The notes under the pieces are model-generated. The model searched no databases and was not told the origin of the DNA. It saw nothing but the letters and a program-made list of their open reading frames with translations. From Pseudoscleropodium purum (Eukaryota > Streptophyta > Bryopsida > Hypnales > Brachytheciaceae): a stretch of DNA of 64,000 nucleotides. The position numbers were made by a program, and so were the translations under genes. Of the stretch, positions 49,648 to 61,653 are shown in pieces; positions within the stretch are counted from its first letter, which is position 1; each line of letters begins with the position of its first letter. Where the stretch lies: the NCBI GenBank assembly GCA_963969395.1, contig OZ017797.1:6448001-6512000 (forward strand), in the 5' to 3' direction.

Positions 49648-50981
49648 CACTATAAAGAATCCATATTTTAGATGACAAATTTTAGGTGACATCCAATGTA
49701 AAAAAACGTTGTTTTTTATCAACAAAATCATCCAACATAACATCTTCATTGTCGACGTAAAAACATTGGTTGTTACATTAGATGTCACGTAAAATTTATC
49801 ACCTAAAACAAACGTTGGGGGTAGCATTCCCTCTTATATTTTGCATACAACTATGACAATGACCCATTTTAATGGGGGGCTATTTATCTTGTAAAATATA
49901 ATATAAGACATGATATTTTCTTAAATAAAGGTAAATTTTTTATTTTAGGGTGCCCTATTGGTATTTATAATTTATTGGGAAAGTCATTTTAAGGTACCTA
50001 GTATTATTTACACCCCATTTTTCTTCCTTCTTCCCCATTATTTTTCTCATCTCCCATATTTTTCCTTATCCTCCATTTTTTTCTTTGTACCCCATTTTTT
50101 CCTCGTATCCTACAATTATGGAAGTGTACAATACTATCAACCATGCTAAAATGACATCAAGAAAAAAAGAATAAAGAAGTGAAATGAATGCAAAGAAAGG
50201 GTAACATAACTTATATAAGCATGGGTGTATTATGTGAAAACAGAAACAATCAACAAACAAATATATTGTTTGAGTTCAAGAAAACAATGGTGTATGGAAA
50301 GTCAAAACACTAGATAAATTAGAAGTTCCATAATAAATTGATTCAACAGTTCTCTATACTTTACAAAATTGCATAAGAAGTTGCAACTTCCTAGCATCCC
50401 AACAATACCAAAATAAAGCATAGGGACAACCCAATAATAAAATGAAACACCAAAGTGAATAAACACAGATGAAGATCATTCTAAAGCAACAAGAATCCTA
50501 GACCAATTCCAAACAAGCCAATGAACTCATTGCATTTTCCCTCCCGCACCTTGTCAACAAAAATTCAAATCTATTCATTCAATAATGCATTCAAGGATAC
50601 CTTACTTTGGATACTACATTAAATATGTACCATGTCCTCAAATTTAAGCTATTTGGTAAAGTATTAGGTCTAATATACATTGATAACTTAATAGAAGTAG
50701 ATTTCTCATCTCCAATCACAATTTTAGAGACCCATATAACCTACTATCCCATTTAGTATATACTATTTTACATTAAATGTTTATATAATTTTATGGTATT
50801 ATACCCAACCTTGTATTACATATAATCATGTTTCACACTATTAAGGCACCCTATAATACATGTAATTTGTTTACAAAATTTACTTACAATAAATATATTA
50901 GACCCTTTATTTTATTATGTAGTTCCTACATTTTTTGCTAATGCCCCCCGCCCCCCTCCAGAACAAAGGTTTCTTATAGTA
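49648..50981. mobile_element. CACTA-like non-autonomous element
   Basis: It starts CACTATAAAGAATCC and ends GGTTTCTTATAGTA, giving imperfect terminal inverted repeats. It is flanked by TTT on both sides, a 3-bp duplication. Unit 1 has the empty site (AAGCTTTTGACAATATAG near 29040). A hairpin with 35-base arms at 49667-49701 and 49773-49808 lies just inside the left end, built from TTTTAGGTGAC-type words such as CACTA elements carry as subterminal repeats. No transposase frame is visible in its 1334 bases. Confidence 0.6.
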
Positions 50982-51773
50982 TTTTGACAATGTATTAATG
51001 TCAGGCTTTTGAGCCTTATAATTCAAATTCTACTTTGTCAGAAGATTTGCATAGAGCCTCAAATTAAAAAGAAGTATGAAAAAATTTGAAAGAAAAATAA
51101 TGCTCTACTCCACCTATCCAAATTAGGAATTAGAACAAGAAAGAACATAGTTTTTTTCCAACCACTGGATTTTTGTAAAAATTAGATACCCAATAAGGTC
51201 TTTTTATTTTCCAGTTTCCTAAAAATTGAGAGAAAACTTCACTTTGAATTCCCCTAAACATGAAAAAACCATTTAAAATTATACTTTAATTATTAAAAAG
51301 GTTTGATCTTGCTATAAATCTTTGGTGGATAGTTGTTGGAGATGGGTAGTTGTTGTGATATTGCATAATACAAAAAAAAAACAATGCAACTATTCTTATG
51401 AAGGATATGGAAAAAAAAAGCAGTACTTTAAGTACAAAGTTGATACTTCTATACAACTAGGGCATAATTTTTGCAAAAGTTGCCCCAAACTTTCATTTTG
51501 AATTTCTTTTTGAAATGGAAGTATACTAACTTTTACAAGTCCACTATGAAAATGTGTGGAAAAAAATTAAAGCAACTTTGACCATGCCAATTGAAAAATT
51601 ATAGTGTTTGAAGTTAAAAGAATTTCTTTAAATTGTCACCTTATGTGATACGATAAGTAGACTTTAACTCCTCATAAAATAAAATATTTACACTCCACAT
51701 AGATATGTTTTTGTCAATTGCACTCTATTGTATTATTTACATATCTACCCAAATTCTAAAAGTAGAAGGGGAC

Positions 51774-53415
51774 TACAGTTTGGATTTTGCTTACTTTACA
51801 AAACATCAAGAACTATAGTATAAAGGTTCAATCTCCAAGGAATGATCAAATAGTCTAATGTATTGCGACTAGAGTCACTTTTATTAATAAAAATAATTGT
51901 ACAATGATGATTCTAAATGAAAATAACATTAAAATAGTCCTTTTGTTCTAGTAACAGGGATCATTCATTTATCCAATATCTAATTTTAGTCCAACGCACA
52001 CATGGATGCACAATACAAATATGAAGTTTTAGTCTTATCTTATTGTGTGGGTTTAGACAAGAAGCACACTTAAGCGAAGGAAAACATAACATATAACTTT
52101 AAGCAAATAAGTCTTCAATTCCCTCTTGCATTCACTTATAGCATAGGCTCATAATATTTGCTTAAAGCGTCACTCATCATTCATCAAACCACAAGTTAAT
52201 ATAAACAATTTTTTTTCACACTTTAGTGTCTCAATATTTGCTTATAGCATTTTACATATAAATTGCTTTAAGCCATTCTATCACAACAGTTAAATTGTAC
52301 ACTCATTCAATCATTATATTGTAAGACTATCTATTTGCTTTAAGTATTCACCAATAGAAGGTTGTAATTTATATCAATTCTCATTCACATATTCCTTAAT
52401 CCAATTAAAGTCAATATTCCAAGTCCTAACACAGCTTCAAGCTATAACATAGCTCACTGTAATTATCCAATCATTGGATATACCCACAAATTCATATACT
52501 CACCCAATCTTTGGGATTTTTACACAACAAATATACAATCCAATTCAATTTTCTCATTTAGACATTACTCAAATTTAAGCCACAATATAATTTAGCTTAA
52601 ACACTTCAACTATCTCACAACAGTAAACACATTACCAATTGCTTAAGTATGCATCATTCACCGATCAGCTTAAAGCACAAACAATAATACTACACGCTTA
52701 AGCGGACACACACTGGTTCAATCATCCAATTGTACACATCACATTTAACTGCTTAAAGCTACAAACTTTCACTCTACAATTGCTTCAAGCTGCAATGAAA
52801 TCACATACTACTAAAGCAAGTTAACAATTCCAATTATGTGATCAAAATTAGATCACAACAACAACAATAGCTTTAAGCGTCCAACTATATAAATTCCTTT
52901 CACATGTAATTACACAGTCACTAACTATACCCAATTACTGGGATTTCAAATTAAATCACATACACAAAGTGCCTAATCACTGGGTCTTCAAATTCAACAA
53001 ATTTCCTAATCGCGGGGACTTTGCACAAGATTACACACACAAGAATGTCTAATTACTGGGACGTATATACAATTACAAATATATGTTTAAAAGCCATATT
53101 ACAAAAATGATTCATTACACAACAATTCAACTCGAAACATGACACACACACGACTACGCACAAAAGTGAAAAGTGAAGTAAAGAAGAAGAGCTCCAAGCT
53201 TTACAATACTAGCTGAAGCATCCTTTCAAATCAAACTTGGTTTAACCATTTGTAACTAAACTCTTGCACTCCCTGGGATTCCATGGCAATACTAAATTTC
53301 AACAACATTTAGGCTCCTATCACCATGAGTTTCTAAAACCAAGTCCAATTTGATCTCCATTCACACATAAAACCAAAAAAGAAAATTGTTTATTGAACAA
53401 ATTTACACGCTTATA
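51774..53415. mobile_element. 1.64-kb insertion flanked by GGGAC, rich in GCTTAAGC-type words
   Basis: GGGAC at 51769-51773 and 53416-53420 flank it. In unit 1 the sites adjoin (GTAGAAGGGAAGTTTTGCACATGC near 29870), so insertion is shown by comparison. A 5-bp duplication suits a solo LTR, but the ends are TACAGTTTGG and CGCTTATA, not TG...CA. Alternatively the ends are CTA and TAG with a 3-bp GGA duplication. The inside has many TGCTTAAAGC, GCTTTAAGC and CGCTTAAGCG words and several CCAATTACTGGGA-like words. No open frame of note. Confidence 0.6.
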
Positions 53416-53750
53416 GGGACTTGTACACATGCTACCCATCTCACCTAATAAATTGCAGTCAACATAATTTTCAATCTTGCATCCAATCAAGAAAATAAAG
53501 TTTATATTCCTACCAAGGAGGGACAAGTTTAGACCTTGTATCAATAATTTATGACCATTTGTTTAGAATTGACTTTGTATAAAATTGCCAAGATTTCTTG
53601 CACAAGTTGAATAGACACTTAGTTGTTTAAAGAGCAGATTTCCACAATGCACCAATGTAGTACTTTAAAGATTTCAAATAAGCATCACAAAATGAACACC
53701 ACTAACTTTTCATCCATTTTATTTTTCATTCTTTGAATGTGTTTGCACTA

Positions 53751-54805
53751 CACAAAATAGTGAAATTAGCTTGCCTTCTCAATTAGGTTGCCTTACCTTA
53801 GATAAATTACCTCATGGATCAATGCTTGTACATATAGAAGCACATGCAATTCTGTAAACAAGTTTCTAAACTCGTGCACTCATCTATACTATACACATGA
53901 CTCTACATGAACCCCTAAATGTCCAAACTGTGTTTCTTAGCAACATAGAAATTTTGAACAACTCACTACAAATGGAGTTTCAATTTTATTTTTCTTTGAA
54001 ATTTTAACATGACATATACCCAAAGAGTAGCTTTAAGGCCCAACACTTTTATAACTTTTGACTACATGCTTAAGAAGTTATTGAATAATGTTTGTTTTCA
54101 TTACTCATTGGGTAGCTTGGGCAACAAAAAAAACTTCTATAAATTTATTTTTTTAAGAAATTAAAATTTGAAATTGATTCTTTAGATTAATATATACTCA
54201 GAAATATTTTAATCATTACTCAATCTCTACTTTAAGACAAATTTCAAAGTCAATTATTTAACTCAATTTTCCATATTTTTGGAAAAAAATAAAAATACAA
54301 ACTAAGTGTAGATTGTTTATGACTACATTACAACCATTGAAATTGGAATTTTTCAAATCCATAAATAAATTTTTAACAATTTAGTATTTTGAATCATTTT
54401 CTCCTTCTTTCTATTTATTATTTTTCCTATATGTTGTACAATTTCTAATGATTTGAAATTTTTCAAGCATGTAGCCAACTTGACTAGAAGAATGAATTAA
54501 AAAAGTAACCACCATTTTGGACATTTTTCCATATAATTGTGACCTTATGAAGTGCACCTATCCAAATTTTTGCACATCTTTTCAAAGTAGCATACTACAA
54601 GATCTTATGTTCAAATATATTCAAAAATGTTCTTTTCAAAAATTTGGTACTTCTAATAAAAATGGAAATTTTGGAGTAGTTTTGGTAGAACCATAGTCAA
54701 AGTCATTTAAGGGTTAAATGGATCATTTTATAGTAGAAATGAATATTTATGTAGTATGGACTAACGAGACATTAATGTAGGGCAACCTAATTTCACTATT
54801 TTGTG
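53751..54805. mobile_element. TA-flanked MITE (Stowaway/Tc1-mariner-like) carrying a nested insertion
   Basis: The left end is CACAAAATAGTGAAATTAG; the right end is its reverse complement, CTAATTTCACTATTTTGTG, and the match continues for several more bases. Both ends are flanked by TA. Unit 1 has the empty site GCACTAGATG near 30215, with a single TA. Removing the nested TTAA element at 53912-54713 leaves an element of about 250 bases, normal for such MITEs. No coding sequence. Confidence 0.8.
53912..54713. mobile_element. TTAA-flanked non-autonomous element, copy 3, nested
   Basis: It lies inside the TA-flanked MITE. The left end is CCCCTAAATG, preceded by TGAA (one change from TTAA); the right end is CATTTAAGGG followed by TTAA. 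Its inside matches copies 1, 2 and 4. Being nested, it inserted after the MITE. Confidence 0.65.
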
Positions 54806-55683
54806 TAGATGCTAATTGAAATTATATCTCATTGAAGTAATATTAGCCTTTCTACTTGAAAAGATGTTCCAAAGATGTTTCCATAAGGTAGAAGTACCTA
54901 TTTTGTGTAGGCCCACCACAATGGCTTCATAGGTTGATCTATTTTGGACAACAAATAGATGGATTATTCATTGAGAAAGGTTCTTTGTTTATTCTTTCTT
55001 GTCCACTCGTCTCTCATTCTTCTTGGCTTTGAGAGAAGTGCCGAAGCTAACCACAATAGGTGAATCTATGTGATAGGGGTGGGTCTGAGTGCAAAATCCA
55101 TGTTTGTATTCAATAAAATATTCATTTTGGGAGAAAAAATTTCGTTTTTTTTCATTCTTCCACAACCTTATTATTGCACACACTGGAAATCTTCTCCACA
55201 TCATCTAGTCTGAAATCCTTAAGTTATCCGAAATAGGTACTTCTGCCTTAGAAGCTATTCAATGTATGTTGATAGTTTCTACCTCTTGCTTGAGATCTAA
55301 ATTTCAGTCGTAAAGATTATGTAGAATAAGCATTGTGATCCATTTTTGTAAAAGGAAAACTCTTATAATTGAAGAAGTTTAACAGATTTCGTAAAATCTT
55401 TACGATTTAGAAGTTGTAATTTTACAAATAGTTACTGAAATATCAAATCATGTGAAATTCATTGAATGAAAGGTGCACCAAGTCCAGTAATGCAGTGAAA
55501 GTCAGACGAATGTCACATTTAGAAAGGGGCTTTCTTGAGACGAGTGATAAGCATTAATTAGGTTACACGACAGACGCTTCGTGCTCCAGGATGGGTTCGC
55601 AACAGACTTTCTTTTAGGGTTTGCACCTTTGCTGAAAGGAACCACGATCCCAATTCCAAGCTTCTGCGTCTCGATCTCAGACC

Positions 55684-56220
55684 ATGAGGCAAGAGCTTCC
55701 TCCGGGATGCTCAAACCAATCTCGCGTAAGTACGAATCTTGAGAATTTGAGACGCCGAGATCCTAAAAGCCGCGAGTTCTTAAGACCCCTGTTCGGGCAA
55801 GTTGCTGTTGCCACGGTGCGCAATGTTCTATTCAACAACGTCGCGAGCTTGCAGAATGTGGACAAGCTGCTGGCAAGCCAAGTTGCGGAGCTCAGAGCGA
55901 GACGGGAGCAGTTGCAATCAACAAAGAATGAGCTTCAGGATGTCAATCTGCTTCAAGACGAGCCTGGTGCCGATTGCTCGCTGCAATCATCAGAAGGAGG
56001 TATCGCCACTGAAGCTTCTTCAAGCGTTACTGTACTCTTACAGAAAATCCTCCGCCATTAGTGTCGATTCATTCAAACACAAATCTAAGTTCAGGTCATT
56101 CAATCCTAATGGAGAATTGAACATGCATTGTTGTTGTAATGTTGATTCCCAGGATTTGTGTGCACAGAGCGTCTCGATCACGAGCTCAATGAGGAACTCA
56201 AACATCTCAAGGACGAGTAA
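55684..56220 (+). CDS. Coiled-coil gene X, intact copy, 2 exons, function unknown
   Basis: Exons 55684-55999 and 56153-56220 join at phase 1 (GGAG before GTATCG; TTCCCAG before GATTTG) to give 127 residues. After a Pro/Cys-containing start, residues 20-38 are basic (ENLRRRDPKSREFLRPLFG). A helix with heptad spacing runs from about 45 to 90 (NNVASLQNVDKLL, then QVAELRARREQLQSTKNEL). The last exon gives another short amphipathic helix ending HLKDE. I recognise no family. Two decayed copies lie at 30.5 and 40.1 kb. The frame may extend upstream in other exons, so the true N-terminus is uncertain. Confidence 0.45.
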
Positions 56221-56259
56221 AATGCGATCATGTTGGGAGTTTGATTTTTAGGGTTTTGC

Positions 56260-59200
56260 TTGGGATTACATGGAGAAGGTTTTCCCTTCAAGAATTCTTC
56301 ACTCTCTATTATCCCATCTTGTGACTAATTATTCTTCATGTTTTTTAGAAGTGACACTTTATATTGGTTAAAAGCCATAATTTTCTTAGAATTTTTAGAA
56401 TTTTTAGTAAAAAATTGGGAATTAGGATGAATTTTTGAAGAAGAAATGAATAAAATTCATATCATGTACATGATTGCAAGTTTTTCTATAGATGTACATG
56501 TTGTAGTAGAAGACTGTGGTGTAACTAAATTTCTATATTATGTTGTAATTAATTGAAAATTAGGTGCGTATGGTGATAAGCCTAAAGTTCAAATTGTGGT
56601 AGAAGTCGCAATTTAGGAATTTTTCAAATTTTCAAATTTAATTTAAGAAACTATACTTGATAAACTTCATTTCAATGGTTGGGCTCAAATTCAAAAATCA
56701 TTTTTATGGCTAAAATTGAAATGAAGAAGGAACCAGAAGTTTCGAAAATACACATCAAGTGGAAAGTTTTGCCTTTTAATTTGTTTTGAAATATCAATTT
56801 TATATTTTCAAAACATAGTATTATTGAGTGTCTAACAATATTAATAAAAAAAATCAATTTAGTTTGTAAAATAATATTTTTGTTATATTTTTGTTACAAA
56901 AAGTAAAAATAAATGAATAAAATTATATAATAAAATGGTCAATTTAATTTATTTCAATTAGTTTCAATGAATACAAGTAGCAATGGAGATTAGTGTGAAG
57001 ATTTATCAATGAATTGTTTCATATCCAAAACAATATTATTTTATATCCAAAACATCCATGCTCATGACCTTCAAGTCAAATGTCATTTTCAAGTTAAATC
57101 TATCTTTTTGAATAATTCATATGTACAATTTTGATATTTTCGCTTATAAAAAAAGGTATTTTCTATTGGTTTATATATTTTCAAAATTGTAGAGGTAAGC
57201 TTAAAATTATTGTTATTTTATAAAGTAATAAATAAAAATAAACTTATATCTATAATAATATATTATCAGAATATGAACTTTTCACTTTTATGAAGCATAG
57301 AATGAGAAGCACAAATTTATATTTTAAATTAAATTTCTTTTGAATACAATTGAAATACTCACAAGTGAATTGAAATCCTAACACGTAGAGTTTGTAATTG
57401 CGATTTAATTTTTTTCATTTTTTCATTTTTTCAAATTTTTATAATAGAATACAAACGAAGTAATGAACTTGTCAAACTTCATTTTCTTAGTTTAAAAAAT
57501 GGTTATTTGAGGAATTTTACTAAAGGTTGACTTAGGTGCATCCACTTCTTGGGTGTGAAGACCTACAGGAATAATTTTTTTAAATTTGAACAATGAATGA
57601 ACACAAATGACTCTTGCATGCACAACTTTTTTCCATTTATTAATGGCATATAGGATTTTTTAATTAATGGTTATCATTTATGAACAATAGATTTTCAAAA
57701 CTCTTCTTTGGTGGTATTCTATACTTCAAATTTTACAAATATATTTAATCTCAAAAACAAACTCTTAGTTCAAAAATCCATCTTCAAAAGTGACTTCAAA
57801 GAATAAAAAGGAAATCAAAATCTTTAAAAAAATGATTGTAATTAGAAATAAAATTTTTGAATTTTTAAGGGCAAAGCTTTTAAAATATTACAAATTTTAA
57901 ATTTTAAATTTTTATAAATAATTATTGGTCTATATAATGGTACATTCAATTATATATATCCAAATATTAAGGTTTGACTTATAAGAGCCCCTCTATATCA
58001 AAGGGTTTATAGAAGTTCAATTTCAAATAGAACCTTGAGAAATATTTTAAAGTTATCCCAAAAAAAAGTTATAAACTCTAAATCTCATACCCTATCTGTA
58101 TTGTAAAATTTATAATGTTTTTATATGAAATCCATACCATAAATGAGTTGTTTGTTTTAGTTAAAGATACAATATTTAGTAAAGCCCAAAACATATGGAA
58201 TTAGTTTCCAAATTCAATTTCCAAATATTTAAATGAATAATAAATTATAATAATTTCAACATTCTTAATAACCTTTTATTTTGGCTTATAAAAATATTCT
58301 CATGATTAAAATTGACATTTCTAAATTTCACGGCAAAGGTATTAGTGATGTAGTCTTTTTTTCCATCGTGTATTATCTCCTAAATGCACAACTTGTGGGA
58401 TACACATTATTTTTTGAAAAGTTTGAAATTTGAAAAATAACTTTGACAAATAGTATTTTCTTAGTCCTTGGATTTTTTTGGAGTCTGCACATTCTTGTAA
58501 GTTAAGAGCAATTCTTGCAATGTTCCTGCAGTAGAAGCGGCCCTCTGTGCTAGAATCAGGCCCTTTGTGGATAAGATTTAGTGTACAAATCATTCCTGGA
58601 AAAGGCCTGAATCGATGGGGGAGAGTTTCATCTTAACATACAACTGAATTTACAAATGATGCATAAAAGTGTGTTGGAAACTTAAAATCCTCCCCCCTTT
58701 TAGTTTCCAAAAAGATAAAGGTGTGGACCCATTTCCGATTAGCATCCCATTTTTGTAGTATAGAGTGTTGCATTTCTGATCAGCTATGTCGTAGGTGGCA
58801 ACTCTCGTACAACAGGAGCAGTAGAATGTTTGGGAGGTATACATTGAAATCATAAAATGATCACAATATGTACATTGAAAGCCACAATGATCACCTATAT
58901 CGCTTTTGTAATTAGTCTATGGTTAGAAATTGGTTTGCCAGAAATGGGACAAGGAGAATCTTCACAAAAGAAATTTATAATAACTTTGTTTTTCAGCAAA
59001 AAAATGTCAAAAATTATGAAATCCTTGTTAAGTCTATTTCTTTGCATGGAGAAATTTTTTCCTCAGCCTCCCCATGCCACAGATAGGCTAAATTGCTTAA
59101 GTGAACGGAAATGGGTGATCATCCTGATAGATCCAAATAAAAGTAAGTGTAGTACGTAATGAAATGCTTGGATGAGTGAGAATTCTAGGCATGCATACCT

Positions 59201-60719
59201 TCCTTAGCACTAGCCCTCCCTCCCTTCCTTCCTTGGTGCACACTCCACCTCTAAAAGTCAACCCCATTCTGTAGTCTGCAGTAGGTAAGGGATGCCCACT
59301 GAAACCGTGGACTCCTCGTTCAGTCTTTTCCGTCTTTGCTTTTTTATGAAACAATGAAACCCTCTTTTTTCCTTTTTTTTCGTTTTAATGAAGTTCAGAG
59401 GCCGGCAGTGATGAGGACCTCGGGGGATTGGAATCGCTTAAGGTAAGCTTAAGTGACCTGTTTTCAATCACCCTCGGTTGAGTGTTGTATTTCCAATCAG
59501 ATCTGGGTTGCCTGCTGTAAGAGTTGGAGCTGCAAAAATGTCCAAGAAGTGTACAATGAAAGCATAGAATGATGACAATTTGTCCATTGAAAGCCACAAT
59601 TGTCATTCACATTGATTTTGTAATTAGCCTATGATAAAAAAAAAATAGAATGACCTGTATAACAAGAACAGGTTTCACAGAATCCTTGCAAAAACAATTT
59701 GAGATAATTTTTTTTATGAGCGGAAAAATGCAAAGAAATTTCAAATTCATCTTAACCCCTCATCGATGGAGTGGACCAAAAGTGTCCTCATATAGTTTTC
59801 AAAGTCCTATAAATTTTGCATTTAATGTCCAAATTCAATAAAACTTGTCAGAAAATTTGTGCTCTCTCTTCTAGTTTACATGGTAGAATTTTCAAATTTA
59901 TTCAAATTGTACATAGTAATTGGAAGTCAATCTAAATTCACAGGTTCAATTTGAGTCCACCAAACTCCATTTCATGGCTGAAACTTCAGGGGGTAGTATC
60001 TCCTTCATCCAATGTTTGTTTTCAATAAAATTTGTTGTGTTGTGTTCCCCATTCAGTCTAGTTATTGTGGTAAAATTTTCATGTCAATCCAAGTTTCTTT
60101 GAGTGTTTGGGAGCAATTCAAAGTTCAAAATCCCGACATTTTTGGATTGCAGTGAACTTCAGTGGCTTATTTCTTCTCCATACAATGGCTGTTTCCAATA
60201 AAAATTTTTGGAAAAGTTGCACATACTAGTCTAGTTTGTGTGGCTTAAATTTCATATCAATCCAAGAAGTTATGAGTGACTGAGAAGCATTTTAGTAGAA
60301 GGAGGTTCAACCTCATACATGTTTTTTGCAACTTTTTTGACCTATCTTTTGACATTCACAAGCCATTTTGCAAACTTATCAAGTCAATTTATTGATATTT
60401 TTTTCACTGATGTGTTTGTATGTTGGTTTTGAATAACTTTATAGTTTTAAATATTTTCATTTGAGTAAGTTTAGAAATCGAATTTCACCTCCAAGTGTGT
60501 TACTAGGAAAATTTTAGCATCTTTTTGCAACACTGAAATATCATCATCCTTCAATCTATATAGTCAAATGACTCCAAATTTGTACCACATCATCTACAAC
60601 ATGTTCACTACAAGATTGTACGGTTAAGATCTTTATAACTTAGTGAAATTTACATCCATATTAGTTCAAAAGCAGTGATGTTTTTGAACCCAAGTGAGAC
60701 TTTAGCAATGAAGGATTAA
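56260..60719. other. Gene-poor AT-rich spacer
   Basis: No gene is seen. A direct duplication is visible: about 58780-59000 and 59500-59720 share TTGAAAGCCACAA(T/-)T/GATCA-like and TTTTGTAATTAG(T/C)CTATG blocks about 700 bases apart. The stretch at about 59880-60310 has repeated words around AATTTTCA(A/T)(A/G)T and CAATCCAAG. Confidence 0.5.
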
Positions 60720-61649
60720 CCCCTAAAGTCCCAAGGCCATTTTTATGTCAGAAACTACTCAAAACTGCCATTTTTGCTGCATTCACCCAAGAAAACAAAA
60801 AAAACATTTAAAAAAATTCTAACCATCGGATCTTGTACTTCACTTATCTTAGTTCATGTGGTAATTTTTTCATGAAGTTTGACCATATAGATTGGAAGAT
60901 ATTAGCATTTAATGATGGAAAAAAAGTTTTTTTGAACATTGGCATGCAATTTTAGATGACTTTGACCACCATTTGTGGAATTTTTTTGCACTACAAACTT
61001 TGAATTAAAAAAAAATTATATTGAAGAATTGAATTGAAAGTCTAAGAATTTCAAAAGAAACAAAATCACACACTTATTTTCATTCTTTAAAAAATTGTTA
61101 AGTTGAAGTAGGTTCAAGATTGAAAAAAACCCTAAATTGTTAATAGCTTTTAGATGGAATTGAAATACAATAATCCCAATAGTGAGATTCTTTTAGCAAG
61201 CAAACACAACATTTTCAAAAGAAATTGTGAAAAATTGTGAAAATTGCATCTAGAAATGAATTTTGTAAATTATTTTTTCAAGGAGATGCTTCAATTGCCC
61301 CCAAAAAACAAGATTGTCTTTAACTTTCTCATTATTAGTTCAAATAGAACGAATCAAAGTTTCACATGTAGACAAAAATATAAAATTTTAGGGGAAAGAA
61401 AATTAAATTTTCTTATAATTTTTTGCAATTTTTTTTGTGTTGCCCACCAAGTTCAGTTTTAGGCTTTTTGTGGCATAACTTTTGCTCTTGGGCACCAATT
61501 GAGATAAAAAAAAAAAAATAATATTCTCTCATAGCTAATCAGGTTTTCCATCTTATGGAAAAGCTTCAAAAAATTCATCAAAAATTGAGGTCACAAGAGC
61601 CTGCCTCAAATCTGATTTGTCCTCCGAGGGGACAATGTGACTTTACGGG
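60720..61649. mobile_element. TTAA-flanked non-autonomous element, copy 4
   Basis: It is flanked by TTAA at 60716-60719 and 61650-61653. The ends are CCCCTAAAGT and ACTTTACGGG, which are inverted relative to each other with one mismatch. The inside follows copy 2 in the same orientation (ATCGGATCTTGTACTT against ATAGGATCTTGTAGTA, and GGAAGATATTAGCATTTAA against CGGATATTAACGTTTGAA). Length 930 against 923 supports one family. No transposase frame. Confidence 0.75.
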
Positions 61650-61653
61650 TTAA

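Noticed and set aside
51774..53415. CRISPR-like array suggested by repeated GCTTAAGC words
   Set aside because: The words are short, vary and are irregularly spaced, with no constant repeat or spacer length, and the genome is a plant's.
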